Source of the DNA: CAVOXO01 sp963700425
GTDB lineage: Bacteria > Actinomycetota > Acidimicrobiia > Acidimicrobiales > Microtrichaceae
Direction of reading: 5' to 3'
Length of the DNA: 64,000 bases
Assembly: GCA_963700425.1 (NCBI GenBank)
Contig: CAVOXO010000001.1
Span: 248,001 to 312,000 of the forward strand
Shown: positions 35,979 to 43,979 of the stretch, in pieces
Numbering within the stretch: the first letter of the stretch is position 1
Layout of the letters: the number at the start of each line of letters is the position of its first letter
Notes under the pieces: generated by a model
What the model saw: only the letters and a program-made list of their open reading frames with translations
Told to the model about the DNA's origin: nothing
The model's database searches: none
Translations under genes and position numbers: made by a program

Positions 35979-35994
35979 GAGCTCCCCGATGCCC

Positions 35995-37036
35995 TCACGC
36001 GAACGCGTCGGACCCGTACTTCTGGCTGGCCGACTTCTCGAGATCGGCCGCCGGGAACGAATCGACCGGCTCGAAGGGACCCTGGCTGTCGTCGAAGCCC
36101 TCGGCGTAGAACTGGGCTGCCCACTTCCGGAACTTGGTGAAGGGGCCGTCGGTGTCGGCGAGTGCCGGGCGGGGCAGATACGCCTTGTTCTCCCAGATGG
36201 GCTTGTCCTCGGTGACCTGCCGGTTGATCTCGGCGACGAAGGCGTCGCCCACCGTCGACTCCAGGCTGGCGTCGCCCATCTTCTTGACCGTGAACGTGAA
36301 GCGCATCTCGCAGCTGTTCTCGTTGAGGGGAGTGTTGCATCCCATGAGGATGGTGTCGACGATGCCCGAGAAGTGGATCACCGAGAAGCCAGGTCCGGCG
36401 GAATCGGCATCGATGCGGCCGTCGACGACGCCCCGCGGGCGTGGGGAACTTCTGCAGCGAACGCATCGACGTGGTCGGGCCGTCGACCTCGTAGCTCTCG
36501 AGCTCGGGTACCTGCTCGGTGTTGTGCACGTAGCGGAAGTGGGCGGAGTCGACCCCGTTCTCGGCGAGGTCCTGCCACGGTGCCTCGACCCGGTGGATGG
36601 CGGTCTGGACCTCGGTGTAGTTCTCGGGGTCGTTGAATTCCGGAACGACCGGCACATCCCACATCGGGTCGACGCCCTCGGGGTGGTACCAGGCCATGAT
36701 GAGGCCGTTGCGCTCCACGACGGGATAGACGTCGAGCCGGCCCTTGGCGTTGGTGCGCTCGCTGTAGGGGATGAGGGTGTTCGTGCCCTCGGCGTCGAAC
36801 TTCCACCCGTGGAACGGACAGGCGATCTCACATCCGGTGACCTTGCCTCCGTGGCCCAGGTGTCCTCCGAGGTGGGGGCAGAACGCGCTCTGGAGGTGGG
36901 CTGTCCCCTCGTCGTCGCGCCACAACACCTCGTGTCGGCCGAAGTACATGAGCGGCTTGGCCGCACCGGGCTCGAGATCGGTCGACCAGGCGACCTGGAA
37001 CCAGCCGAAGGGAATGGGAAAGGGTGATCGTGACAT
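35995..37036 (-). CDS. KshA-like Rieske oxygenase (one frameshift)
   Basis: About 346 residues after repair of a shift near 36430-36445 (within CCCCGCGGGCGTGGGG). The Rieske [2Fe-2S] ligands are CPHLGGHLGHGG (about 53) and CPFHGWKF (about 73). The mononuclear iron ligands are in ENGVDSAHFRYVH (about 160-172). The order and length fit terminal oxygenases of the 3-ketosteroid 9-alpha-hydroxylase (KshA) group. A strong KstR-like palindrome 17 bp before ATG 37036 supports a steroid role. The electron partner could be the ferredoxin reductase at 40976, but a dedicated KshB is not seen. Other Rieske oxygenases of the same fold remain possible. Confidence 0.82.
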
Positions 37037-37052
37037 GCGCCGTCTCCAATAA

Positions 37053-37068
37053 CTAGAACGCGTTCTAG
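37053..37068. promoter_or_regulatory. KstR-like operator upstream of Rieske oxygenase
   Basis: CTAGAACGCGTTCTAG is a perfect palindrome (18 bp when A and T flanks at 37052 and 37069 are added) that fits TNNAACNNGTTNNA. It sits 17 bp upstream of the oxygenase ATG, with a GGAGA ribosome site between, where a bound repressor would block transcription start. The strongest of four such sites in the window. Confidence 0.72.
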
Positions 37069-37116
37069 TATATGGTCGGTCGCCGTCGCATCACCAGACG
37101 TTCGCCGACGACGTGG

Positions 37117-37974
37117 TCAGCAGGCGTCGCGGAGGAAGGGGTAGGGATTGACCGGACGGCCGTTCGCCGGCTCGATCTCGAAGTGGACATGGCTGGGCCC
37201 GCCGGAGGCGTTGCCGCTGTCGCCCACGGTTCCGATCGTCGCGCCCGCCTCGACCACACGGTCGCCGCCGATGACCGAGTCCAGATGTGCGCCGTAATAC
37301 ACGGTTCCGTCGGCGCCGGTCAGTTCGAAGAACCGCCCGCCCCGGAGCGACTCCCCGAAGGTCACCCGACCGCCCCTCGGTGCCACGATCTCGGTGCCGC
37401 GGGGTGCCATCAGATCGGCCCCTTCGTGAAAGCGTCCCTCCGACCGGGGGAAACCCCAGTCGTAGGAGAATCGCGCACCGGGGACAGGACAACGGAACGT
37501 CGTCGGGGCGCCACCGGGCGCTGCCGCTCCAGAGGGAATGTCGAGCATCATGCCCACCCTGATGAGGTTCGGGTCCGACAGTCCGTTCACGGCGCTGAGG
37601 GCGGACACCGACGTGCCGTGGACCGCAGCGATGGCCGAGAGCGTCTCGCCGGCGGTGACCTCGTGTCGGGCGGCGATCTCGGCCACGGGTGCCGGGGTGG
37701 ACGACGGCGTCAGGGGGTTCGGGTGTTCGAGCAGGAGCCGGGCGCCGTCATAGACGCGGTCGTCGGTCATGCCGTTGGCCGCAGAGATGGCGTCCATGGA
37801 CACCCCGGTGCGGGTCGAGATGGCGGCAAGCGTGTCGCCGCCCCGAACGACGGTGTACCGCAGCCCTTCGAACTGGCCCGACGGAACGACACGCACCGGG
37901 TCGGATGCGCCGACCGGTGAAGCGAGGATCACCGCAACGGAGACGGCGAAGGCGGTCACTGCTCGACGGATCAT
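37117..37974 (-). CDS. Secreted LysM/M23 peptidoglycan endopeptidase
   Basis: 285 residues with signal peptide MIRRAVTAFAVSVAVILASPVGA. Two LysM domains bind glycan (YTVVRGGDTLAAISTRTGVSMDAISAANG, about 40-68; HEVTAGETLSAIAAVHGTSVSALSAVNG, about 104-131). The M23 metallopeptidase fold follows, with zinc ligands FHEGADLMAPRG (about 187-198) and HVHFEIE (about 264-270). It cuts cross-links in the cell wall or acts as an activator of wall hydrolases. The 5' end is next to the inner-membrane glycosyltransferase on the same strand, possibly one cell-envelope unit. Confidence 0.92.
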   Translation of the reverse strand: MIRRAVTAFAVSVAVILASPVGASDPVRVVPSGQFEGLRYTVVRGGDTLAAISTRTGVSMDAISAANGMTDDRVYDGARLLLEHPNPLTPSSTPAPVAEIAARHEVTAGETLSAIAAVHGTSVSALSAVNGLSDPNLIRVGMMLDIPSGAAAPGGAPTTFRCPVPGARFSYDWGFPRSEGRFHEGADLMAPRGTEIVAPRGGRVTFGESLRGGRFFELTGADGTVYYGAHLDSVIGGDRVVEAGATIGTVGDSGNASGGPSHVHFEIEPANGRPVNPYPFLRDAC

Positions 37975-38082
37975 GGATCTCCATCGGCACCAACCGTGCA
38001 GGAATGAGCCGTTCGGCCCATGTCGGGAACCGTCGCCTGGACCGAACGGCCTACCCGAGCTCGACCGTCGGGCCGTCGGCCG

Positions 38083-39399
38083 TCAGGCTCCGGCGACCGA
38101 CCCCAGCCTCACCTCGACGCCCCCCTTGCGGGTGCCCCAGCCGGTGGTCTTGAGGGTGGCGAGGGCATAGATCCGGAGCGGCATCAACAGGACGATGTGG
38201 ATGAGCCCGTAGATGGGCGCCAGTGCGAGCGTCGAGAGCCGTTCCCGAACCGTGAGGTTGCGGTCCGAGTTCTCGAGGTAGAAGGCGTTGCGGGCGTAGG
38301 CGATGATCGGTATCAACAACAGCGCGGGCACCAGGCGTGCGAATTCGCCGGCCATCGGCAACACGATCATGGTGAACATCATGAGGAATCCCACGAACGC
38401 CCACGCGATGACCTCGGCGAGGGTCAACCAGAAGGCGTTGTGGGTGATGGGGAACGTTCCGAGCACCCAGGTCGATTCACGGATGAAGCTCTTGTTCCAG
38501 CGCACCTGCTGGCGGATGAAGTGGCTCAGCCGTTCGGGCACCGCAGTTGCGGCCTGTGCCCTCTCGGCCAGCACGACCCGGCCGGCTCGCAGCGCGTAGT
38601 TGGTCAGGCGGCGGTCGTCCCCGAAGGTCGCGGTCTCACCCAGGAACTCCTGGGCGACGAAGTCGTCGAGGTTCGCCCGCACGACCGAGGCTCGGTAGAA
38701 GCTGAGCGCACCGGAGCAGCAGAGAACCGCGCCGAAGAAGGAGTACGCCGCACGCTCGGCCAGGAAGGCGCTGACGTACCGCAGATCGATGAGCCGGGTG
38801 AGGAGGTTGTGCCGCCAGTTGATGGCGCTCACGATCCCCGTCGTCGCCGCGACCGTCGGGTCGGACATGGGACGGATACCTTCGGCCACCGCCTCGGGGT
38901 CGAGAATGGTGTCACTGTCGATACACGCATAGACGTCGGCGAACGGGTCGGTCCGGAACCCGACCGACAGTGCATGGCGCTTGCCCCGGTTGACCTCGAG
39001 ACGGGTCGTCATCCACTCGACGTTGCGGGACTCGACCCAGAGCACCGCTTCGACCGCGGTGATGGCCGCCCCGCCGTCGGATGATCCGTCGTCGATGACG
39101 TGGATTCGGTCCGGCTGGCGGGTCTGTGCGAGCAGTGATCGGATCGCGGCCACGGCCAGCGCGGGGTCCTCGTTGTGCAGCGGAACCACGAGACACACCC
39201 GCAGGTCGGGAACGGGCCCGTTCGCGGTGTCAGAGTTGCGGAAGGTCTTCGCCAGCAGCAGCTTCCCCACGAGCATCGCCATCATGGCGGCGCCGATGTA
39301 GGTGAAGCCGACCCAGCTGTAGATCCAGATCACGATCACCAGCGGTACCGCGAGTGCGGCGGCGGCCAGGACGCGATCTGCAGAGACGCGGCGTTGCAT
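38083..39399 (-). CDS. Membrane GT2 glycosyltransferase (chitin/cellulose synthase-like)
   Basis: 438 residues. Two N-terminal membrane helices (VLAAAALAVPLVIVIWIYSWVGF; AAMMAMLVGKLLL) are followed by a GT2 domain. This has VCLVVPLHNEDPALAVAAIRSLL, VIDDGSSDGG, DxD-type CIDSDTIL (about 179), FGDDRRLTNYAL (about 252) and the Q-x-x-R-W motif FIRQQVRWNKSF (about 288-299). Four C-terminal helices follow. It should polymerise or transfer sugars across the membrane, as hyaluronan, cellulose or chitin synthases do. The polymer is unknown. The small sorting-signal protein at 39487 lies immediately upstream on the same strand. Confidence 0.9.
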   Translation of the reverse strand: MQRRVSADRVLAAAALAVPLVIVIWIYSWVGFTYIGAAMMAMLVGKLLLAKTFRNSDTANGPVPDLRVCLVVPLHNEDPALAVAAIRSLLAQTRQPDRIHVIDDGSSDGGAAITAVEAVLWVESRNVEWMTTRLEVNRGKRHALSVGFRTDPFADVYACIDSDTILDPEAVAEGIRPMSDPTVAATTGIVSAINWRHNLLTRLIDLRYVSAFLAERAAYSFFGAVLCCSGALSFYRASVVRANLDDFVAQEFLGETATFGDDRRLTNYALRAGRVVLAERAQAATAVPERLSHFIRQQVRWNKSFIRESTWVLGTFPITHNAFWLTLAEVIAWAFVGFLMMFTMIVLPMAGEFARLVPALLLIPIIAYARNAFYLENSDRNLTVRERLSTLALAPIYGLIHIVLLMPLRIYALATLKTTGWGTRKGGVEVRLGSVAGA

Positions 39400-39486
39400 G
39401 GTGTGTGACCTCGAGGCTCGGAAGGTCGGACAGGTCGGCGACCGGTGAGCCCCAACACGCTCCGGTCGCCGTCGACATCTCCGAGG

Positions 39487-39648
39487 TCAGCTCTGGCGGT
39501 GAGCCCTGCGAAGCATGGTGATGCCGAGGATGATGGAGAATGCGGCCACTCCCAACATGACGGCGAACCCGGGTCCGGTGACACCGGTGACTGCCAGTGC
39601 CGCCGGCACGCCTGCGGCTGTACCTGCTCCTGCTATCTGTCCGTACAT
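39487..39648 (-). CDS. 53-residue protein resembling a sortase sorting signal
   Basis: Not large enough for most gene callers. ATG 39648 has an excellent AAGGAGG ribosome site 6 bases upstream. The peptide has a Gly/Ala-rich start, then LAVTG (about residues 18-22), a hydrophobic helix FAVMLGVAAFSIILGITML and an RRAHRQ tail. This LPXTG-like motif/helix/Arg arrangement is what sortases recognise, yet here almost the whole protein is the sorting signal. Next downstream is the membrane glycosyltransferase (88 bp). It could be a small wall-anchored peptide, or simply a small membrane protein. Confidence 0.65.
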   Translation of the reverse strand: MYGQIAGAGTAAGVPAALAVTGVTGPGFAVMLGVAAFSIILGITMLRRAHRQS

Positions 39649-39787
39649 GGTGGTCCTCCTTGAAGGGCTGTCGCCCCCACCAGTCGGCGAGCAACCCGGG
39701 ATGTTGAGGCTCAGGACTCTAGCGAAGTCCGCCGCCGTGTTCCCGCGAAAGTCCGGGCGTCCCGTTCAGCCGTCGATCCGGGACCGC

Positions 39788-40667
39788 TCAGCGGTCGAAT
39801 CCGAGGACCTTCAGCGCGTTGGTGCGCAGGAACTTGGGCCACACCTCGTCCTTGAAACGGTACGTCGGGCATCTCTCCGAAGATGCGGCTGAGCGACAGA
39901 CCCATGGGGAAGTAGCCGGCGTACATGATCTTGTCGGCCCCCCGGGTGTTGGCGAAGTCGATGATCTCCTTGGGGTAGTAGCGGGGGGCGAACGCCGAGG
40001 TCGAGTAGTAGAGGTTCGGCCACTTCAACATCAGCTTCACGGCCAGGGCGGTCCACGGGTCGGCCCCGTGGCGCATCACGAAGGTGAGCTCGGGGAAGAA
40101 CCAGCAGACCTCGTCGATGAGCTCGACGTGCTGAGGGGCCATCGGGACCCGTGGCCCGGGTACGCCGACACAGCAGAACACCGGGATGTCGAGCTCGCAC
40201 GCCTTCGCGTAGACGGGATACATGCGCTTGTCGTTGATCGGCACGCCGGGATTGCAGCCCGGAGGGGAACAGGGTGATGCCCCGGAGGTCGGTGGTGTCC
40301 GCCGCGCCGGCTGATCTTCTCGATGCGCCTTCATGCCCTCGTTGGGGTCGACCGACACCGACGACAGGAAGCGGTCGGGGTGGTGCACCGTGGCCTGGTG
40401 CTGGATGCCGTCGGGTTCGCCGATCCCGATCAGGGCCTGCTCGATGCCGAAGGCGTCCATCTGGTCGAGGGTGTAGGCGATCATGTCGCCCGTCGGTGGG
40501 GTCCTCGGGGACCTCCTTGAACATGTACTGGGCCGGGAACTTGAACGAGGCGCTCTCCGCGTCGCGGAGGTTGGGCTTCAGGAAGTCGTACCAGCGTCTC
40601 CTTGTTGCCCGGTTCGGGGATTCCCGAGCATGAGGTCGATGACGCCGATGTCGGTTGGCATGCCCAT
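39788..40667 (-). CDS. Metal-dependent amidohydrolase (amidohydrolase_2), several frameshifts
   Basis: About 290 residues after repair of at least five shifts (near 40620, 40590, 40500, 40300, 40260 and 39858). It begins MGMPTDIGVIDLMLG and contains TLDQMDAFGIEQALIGIGEPDG, SSVSVDPNEGMK, FVMRHGADPW (metal His) and ANTRGADKIMYAGYFPMGLSLSRIFGEMPDVPF. It ends in LRTNALKVLGFDR once repaired. The family is common in mycobacterial lipid/steroid clusters, with a TIM barrel and one metal; chemistry is hydrolysis or decarboxylation. Start chosen at ATG 40667, just behind the operator. The density of shifts is too high for natural decay, since all motifs survive; assembly errors are likely. Confidence 0.72.
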
Positions 40668-40677
40668 GGGCACAATC

Positions 40678-40691
40678 TAGAACACGTTCTA
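40678..40691. promoter_or_regulatory. KstR-like operator between amidohydrolase and ferredoxin
   Basis: TAGAACACGTTCTA fits TNNAACNNGTTNNA. It is 11 bp from the amidohydrolase start and 90 bp from the ferredoxin start in the divergent gap, so one regulator could control both directions. Regulator identity is inferred. Confidence 0.65.
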
Positions 40692-40780
40692 CTTGGTGGC
40701 GACTGGCCAACTCGCAGCGGGGATTCGCGGGTGGTCACCACGGCGGTACCATCTCGGGAGAACCAGCGAAGGAGAGTTCG

Positions 40781-40972
40781 ATGAAGGTCGTCGTCGATTT
40801 CGATGTGTGCGAGTCGAACGCGGTGTGCATGGGCATCGCCCCCGAGGTGTTCGAGGTTCGTGACGATGACTTCCTCTACATCCTCGACGAGAACCCCCCG
40901 GAGTCCCTGCGCGACAAGATCGAGGAATCGGTTCGGCGCTGCCCCAAGCAGGCCATCTCCATCGAAGACTGA
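40781..40972 (+). CDS. [3Fe-4S]-type ferredoxin
   Basis: 63-residue ferredoxin with GAAGGAG ribosome site. Cluster cysteines are in CESNAVCMGIAPEVFEV (Cys10, Cys16) and RRCPKQAISIED (Cys54). The usual second Cys of a [4Fe-4S] CxxC site is missing, as in the [3Fe-4S] ferredoxins that feed cytochrome P450s and some Rieske enzymes. The ferredoxin reductase follows 3 bp after the stop, so the two form an electron-transfer pair. No P450 gene is in the window. Confidence 0.92.
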   Translation: MKVVVDFDVCESNAVCMGIAPEVFEVRDDDFLYILDENPPESLRDKIEESVRRCPKQAISIED

Positions 40973-40975
40973 CCC

Positions 40976-42181
40976 TTGGACCTCGAACGCGTCGCCATCG
41001 TCGGCGCGTCGCTGGCCGGACTCTCCGCAGCGGCGACATTCCGAGACGCCGGCTGGGACGGCCACCTCGTGGTCGTCGACGGCTCGGAGCAGCTGCCGAC
41101 CGACCGCCCACCGCTCTCCAAGGGAGTGCTCAGTGGCGATCGAGGCGTCGACGACATCGGCCAGCCCCTGGCGTCGCGGCTGGACGATCTCGACGTGGAC
41201 CTGCGGCTCGGGCAGTGGGTCGACGGCTTCGCGGCCGATGACCTGCGGCTGAAGCTCACCAACGACGACGAGATCGTCGCGGACGGCGTCGTCATCGCGA
41301 CGGGAGGTTCGCCTCGCCGCCTGGCCGACACTGATGGCGTCGAGGGGATCCACGTGCTCCGTGACGTCGCCGATTCGCTCGCACTGCGCCGTGACCTCGA
41401 GCGCATCGACGGTGGCCGCGTCGCCGTGGTCGGCGCGGGCTTCATCGGATCGGAGGTTGCCGCAACGTGTCGGGGTCTGGGGATCGACGTCACGCTCATC
41501 GAAGCGGCCGAGGCCCCGCTGGATCGGGCGTTTCCCTCCGAGATCGGCCATCGGCTCGCCGATCTCCACCGCGACAACGGCGTCGACGTCCGGCTGGGCG
41601 TGGGCGTCGAGGGGGTCACCGGGAACGGTCGGGTCGGCGGAGTGAGGCTCACGGACGGAACCACCGTCGATGCCGAGGTGGTCGTCGTGGGCATCGGTGT
41701 CGTTCCCGACACCGGTTGGCTCGACGGATCCGGCGTGCCGTGCGACAACGGGGTGACGTGCGATTCGACCCTGCTCGCCGCCCCCGGCGTCGTCGCTGCG
41801 GGCGATGTGGCCGACTTCCACAACGTCCTGTTCGGTGAGCGGATGCGGGTGGAACACTGGGACACCGCCATCGCGGCCGGTGCTGCTGCAGCGGACCGAT
41901 TGCTCGCCGGGGCCCGCGGGACGGACGGCGTCCCGTTCGCACCCGTGCCGTGGTTCTGGTCCGACCAGTACGACGTGAAGATCCAGATGGCGGGACGACC
42001 CGCGGCGACCGACGAGGTGGTCCTCATCGACGGGAGCTACGAGGACGGTCGGTTCGCCGTGGCGTTCCGCAGGGGCGGTGACTGTCGTGGGGTGCTGGCG
42101 TTCGGTCGCCCGCGTGCCGTCGTGATGGCCCAGATGAAGATGGCCGAGTCGCTCGCGTGGGACCACGTGATCGGTCGATGA
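40976..42181 (+). CDS. FAD-dependent ferredoxin reductase
   Basis: 401 residues from TTG 40976, 3 bp behind the ferredoxin. FAD site VAIVGASLAGLSAAATFRDAG (about 6-26), NAD site VAVVGAGFIGSEVAATCRGLG (about 148-168), and the second FAD contact APGVVAAGDVADF (about 268). The C-terminal reductase domain is of the rhodocoxin/putidaredoxin reductase type (WFWSDQYDVKIQMAG). It moves electrons from NAD(P)H to the ferredoxin. Potential clients are the KshA-like oxygenase about 4 kb away or P450s elsewhere. Confidence 0.92.
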   Translation: MDLERVAIVGASLAGLSAAATFRDAGWDGHLVVVDGSEQLPTDRPPLSKGVLSGDRGVDDIGQPLASRLDDLDVDLRLGQWVDGFAADDLRLKLTNDDEIVADGVVIATGGSPRRLADTDGVEGIHVLRDVADSLALRRDLERIDGGRVAVVGAGFIGSEVAATCRGLGIDVTLIEAAEAPLDRAFPSEIGHRLADLHRDNGVDVRLGVGVEGVTGNGRVGGVRLTDGTTVDAEVVVVGIGVVPDTGWLDGSGVPCDNGVTCDSTLLAAPGVVAAGDVADFHNVLFGERMRVEHWDTAIAAGAAAADRLLAGARGTDGVPFAPVPWFWSDQYDVKIQMAGRPAATDEVVLIDGSYEDGRFAVAFRRGGDCRGVLAFGRPRAVVMAQMKMAESLAWDHVIGR

Positions 42182-42194
42182 CGGGAGACCCGGC

Positions 42195-42839
42195 ATGAAC
42201 ACGCCCACGGTGATCCTGCTCGCCGTCACCCTGTGTGTCGCGGCGATCGACTGGTACGCCGTCCAGACCGGGAACCTCCGCCTCGAGTACGTCGCGAAGC
42301 CGGCCACGATGGTGCCGCTCATCGCCGCGGCGTTCACGATCGACGCGGTCGATTCGTCGATGCGCACCTGGTTCGTGGTCGCTCTGGTCCTGTCGCTGGC
42401 CGGCGACGTCTTCCTGATGTTGCCCAACGAGGACCTCTTCGTCGCCGGGCTGGGCTCGTTCCTGCTGGGTCACATCGCGTACGTCGTGGGTCTGGCGGAC
42501 GGCGGCGTCACCACCACGGGTCTGGTCATCGGCGCGGTTCTCACGCTCACCGCCCTCGGCGCGATCGGCCCGACCCTGATCTCGGGCGCCCGGGACACCG
42601 ATTCCCGACTCACCGTGCCGGTGTTCGCGTACATCGCGGTGATCTCGGTGATGGTGACCTTCGCCATCGGCTCGGGGGTGGCCCTCGCCATCGTGGGCGC
42701 GCTGTTGTTCTACGTCTCCGATTTCTGCATCGGCTGGTCGCGGTTCGTGTCCGAGTTCCCCCATCACCGCATCGCCGTCATCACCACGTACCATCTCGCA
42801 CAGATCGCGCTGGTGATGTCGCTGGCGGTGGCGCGCTGA
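42195..42839 (+). CDS. YhhN/TMEM86-family membrane protein (lysoplasmalogenase-like)
   Basis: 214 residues with about 8 membrane helices. The start (VILLAVTLCVAAIDWYAVQ), the conserved LEYVAKPATMVPLIAAA, and LSLAGDVFLMLPNEDLFVAGLGSFLLGHIAYVVGL (about 66-100) are the marks of the YhhN family. The family includes lysoplasmalogenases, which cleave the vinyl-ether bond of lysoplasmalogens. Its last helix region FYVSDFCIGWSRFV carries the conserved Asp. Placed 13 bp downstream of the ferredoxin reductase, so possibly co-transcribed. Confidence 0.88.
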   Translation: MNTPTVILLAVTLCVAAIDWYAVQTGNLRLEYVAKPATMVPLIAAAFTIDAVDSSMRTWFVVALVLSLAGDVFLMLPNEDLFVAGLGSFLLGHIAYVVGLADGGVTTTGLVIGAVLTLTALGAIGPTLISGARDTDSRLTVPVFAYIAVISVMVTFAIGSGVALAIVGALLFYVSDFCIGWSRFVSEFPHHRIAVITTYHLAQIALVMSLAVAR

Positions 42840-42875
42840 CGGTCGCCCGCCGAGCCGACGTCGGTGGGCTCGGGC

Positions 42876-43979
42876 TCATCCCCAGGTGACGGTGAGGCAC
42901 CGGTCGTCGATCGTCCCGGGCGACCATCGACCCCAGGTGCCGCCGGCCGCCCGCGACGTCCGCTCCAGCCAGGGGAGACGGGTCGGGTTCGCCACCCGGC
43001 GGACGACCTGGCGCACTCCGGTCTCGTGGACCGAGTAGCCGGCCCAGCCGCCGGGGTAGTCCTTGGGTGAGCCGGTCTCGGTCCATGTCAGACCGGCGAG
43101 GCAGTGGCGGCGGTAGCGGTGGGTGTGACCGGAGGTGCCCCACGTGTCGGGGTTGGAACGCCGGGCCGCCGAGGCGAAGCGATGAGCTTCGGGGGCAGGC
43201 ACACCGACCGGCAGGAATGTGGGAAACCTCGCGGGCTGGGGGTGGTGATGGGTGAAGACCATGGCGGGTCCGTCGGTCGAGGCGAGCGCATCGCAGACCT
43301 CGCTCGTCGACCGCGCCCAGGTCCCTCGGATCCGGCCGTGGTGGGTGGAGTCGAAGAGAACCATTCGGAGCCCGGGAACATCGATCACCGACGTTCCATC
43401 TCGCATGTCGAGTCCGAGCCGCCGGGCCCGGCGGAACGAGTCCACGGTGGCGTCGCCCGACACGTCGTGGTTGCCGGGGATGATCACGACCGGCAGGGGA
43501 AGGTCGGCCAGGATCTGAGCTGCGAGATGCCAGGTGCCGGGCCTCGGCACGTTGACGAGGTCTCCCTTCACGATGAGCATCTGCGCCCCCCACGCCACGA
43601 GTTCATCGATGGCGGCGACGGTGGTGGCATGGTTCGCGCCGGGTTCGGACATCGTCCGGTGAACCCCGAAATCGTCGCCCCCGAGGTGCACGTCACTGAT
43701 GGTCGCGAATCGGTACAGCTCGTCGCCGGGGAGCGGGTGTGGCGTGTGCACCTCGAAGCGACGCGAGGCGCCCAAGGCGTCGCGAAGGGTGACCACCGTG
43801 CTCGATCCCGGCCTGAGGCCGCATGCCTCGACCACCGCCGGTCCACCGCGGTGGGTGAACGACTCGGACTCGCCACCTTCGACGTCGACCCGGGTCGTCC
43901 CGGCGGGAAGCTCGCGGCACGAGATCTGCGCCCAGGTGGAGTCCACGGCGAACACCCCGAGATCGGGCGGGGGAATCAT
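42876..43979 (-). CDS. Calcineurin-like metallophosphoesterase
   Basis: 367 residues from ATG 43979, which overlaps the upstream aminopeptidase stop (ATGA). Metal-binding motifs: SDVHLGGDD (about 97), KGDLVN (about 136), IPGNHDVSG (about 166), FTHHHPQ (about 238) and SGHTHRYR (about 283). An N-terminal domain of about 85 residues resembles a fibronectin-like or carbohydrate-binding module. The substrate cannot be told: phosphodiesters such as cyclic nucleotides or nucleotides are typical. No signal peptide is obvious. Confidence 0.9.
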   Translation of the reverse strand: MIPPPDLGVFAVDSTWAQISCRELPAGTTRVDVEGGESESFTHRGGPAVVEACGLRPGSSTVVTLRDALGASRRFEVHTPHPLPGDELYRFATISDVHLGGDDFGVHRTMSEPGANHATTVAAIDELVAWGAQMLIVKGDLVNVPRPGTWHLAAQILADLPLPVVIIPGNHDVSGDATVDSFRRARRLGLDMRDGTSVIDVPGLRMVLFDSTHHGRIRGTWARSTSEVCDALASTDGPAMVFTHHHPQPARFPTFLPVGVPAPEAHRFASAARRSNPDTWGTSGHTHRYRRHCLAGLTWTETGSPKDYPGGWAGYSVHETGVRQVVRRVANPTRLPWLERTSRAAGGTWGRWSPGTIDDRCLTVTWG

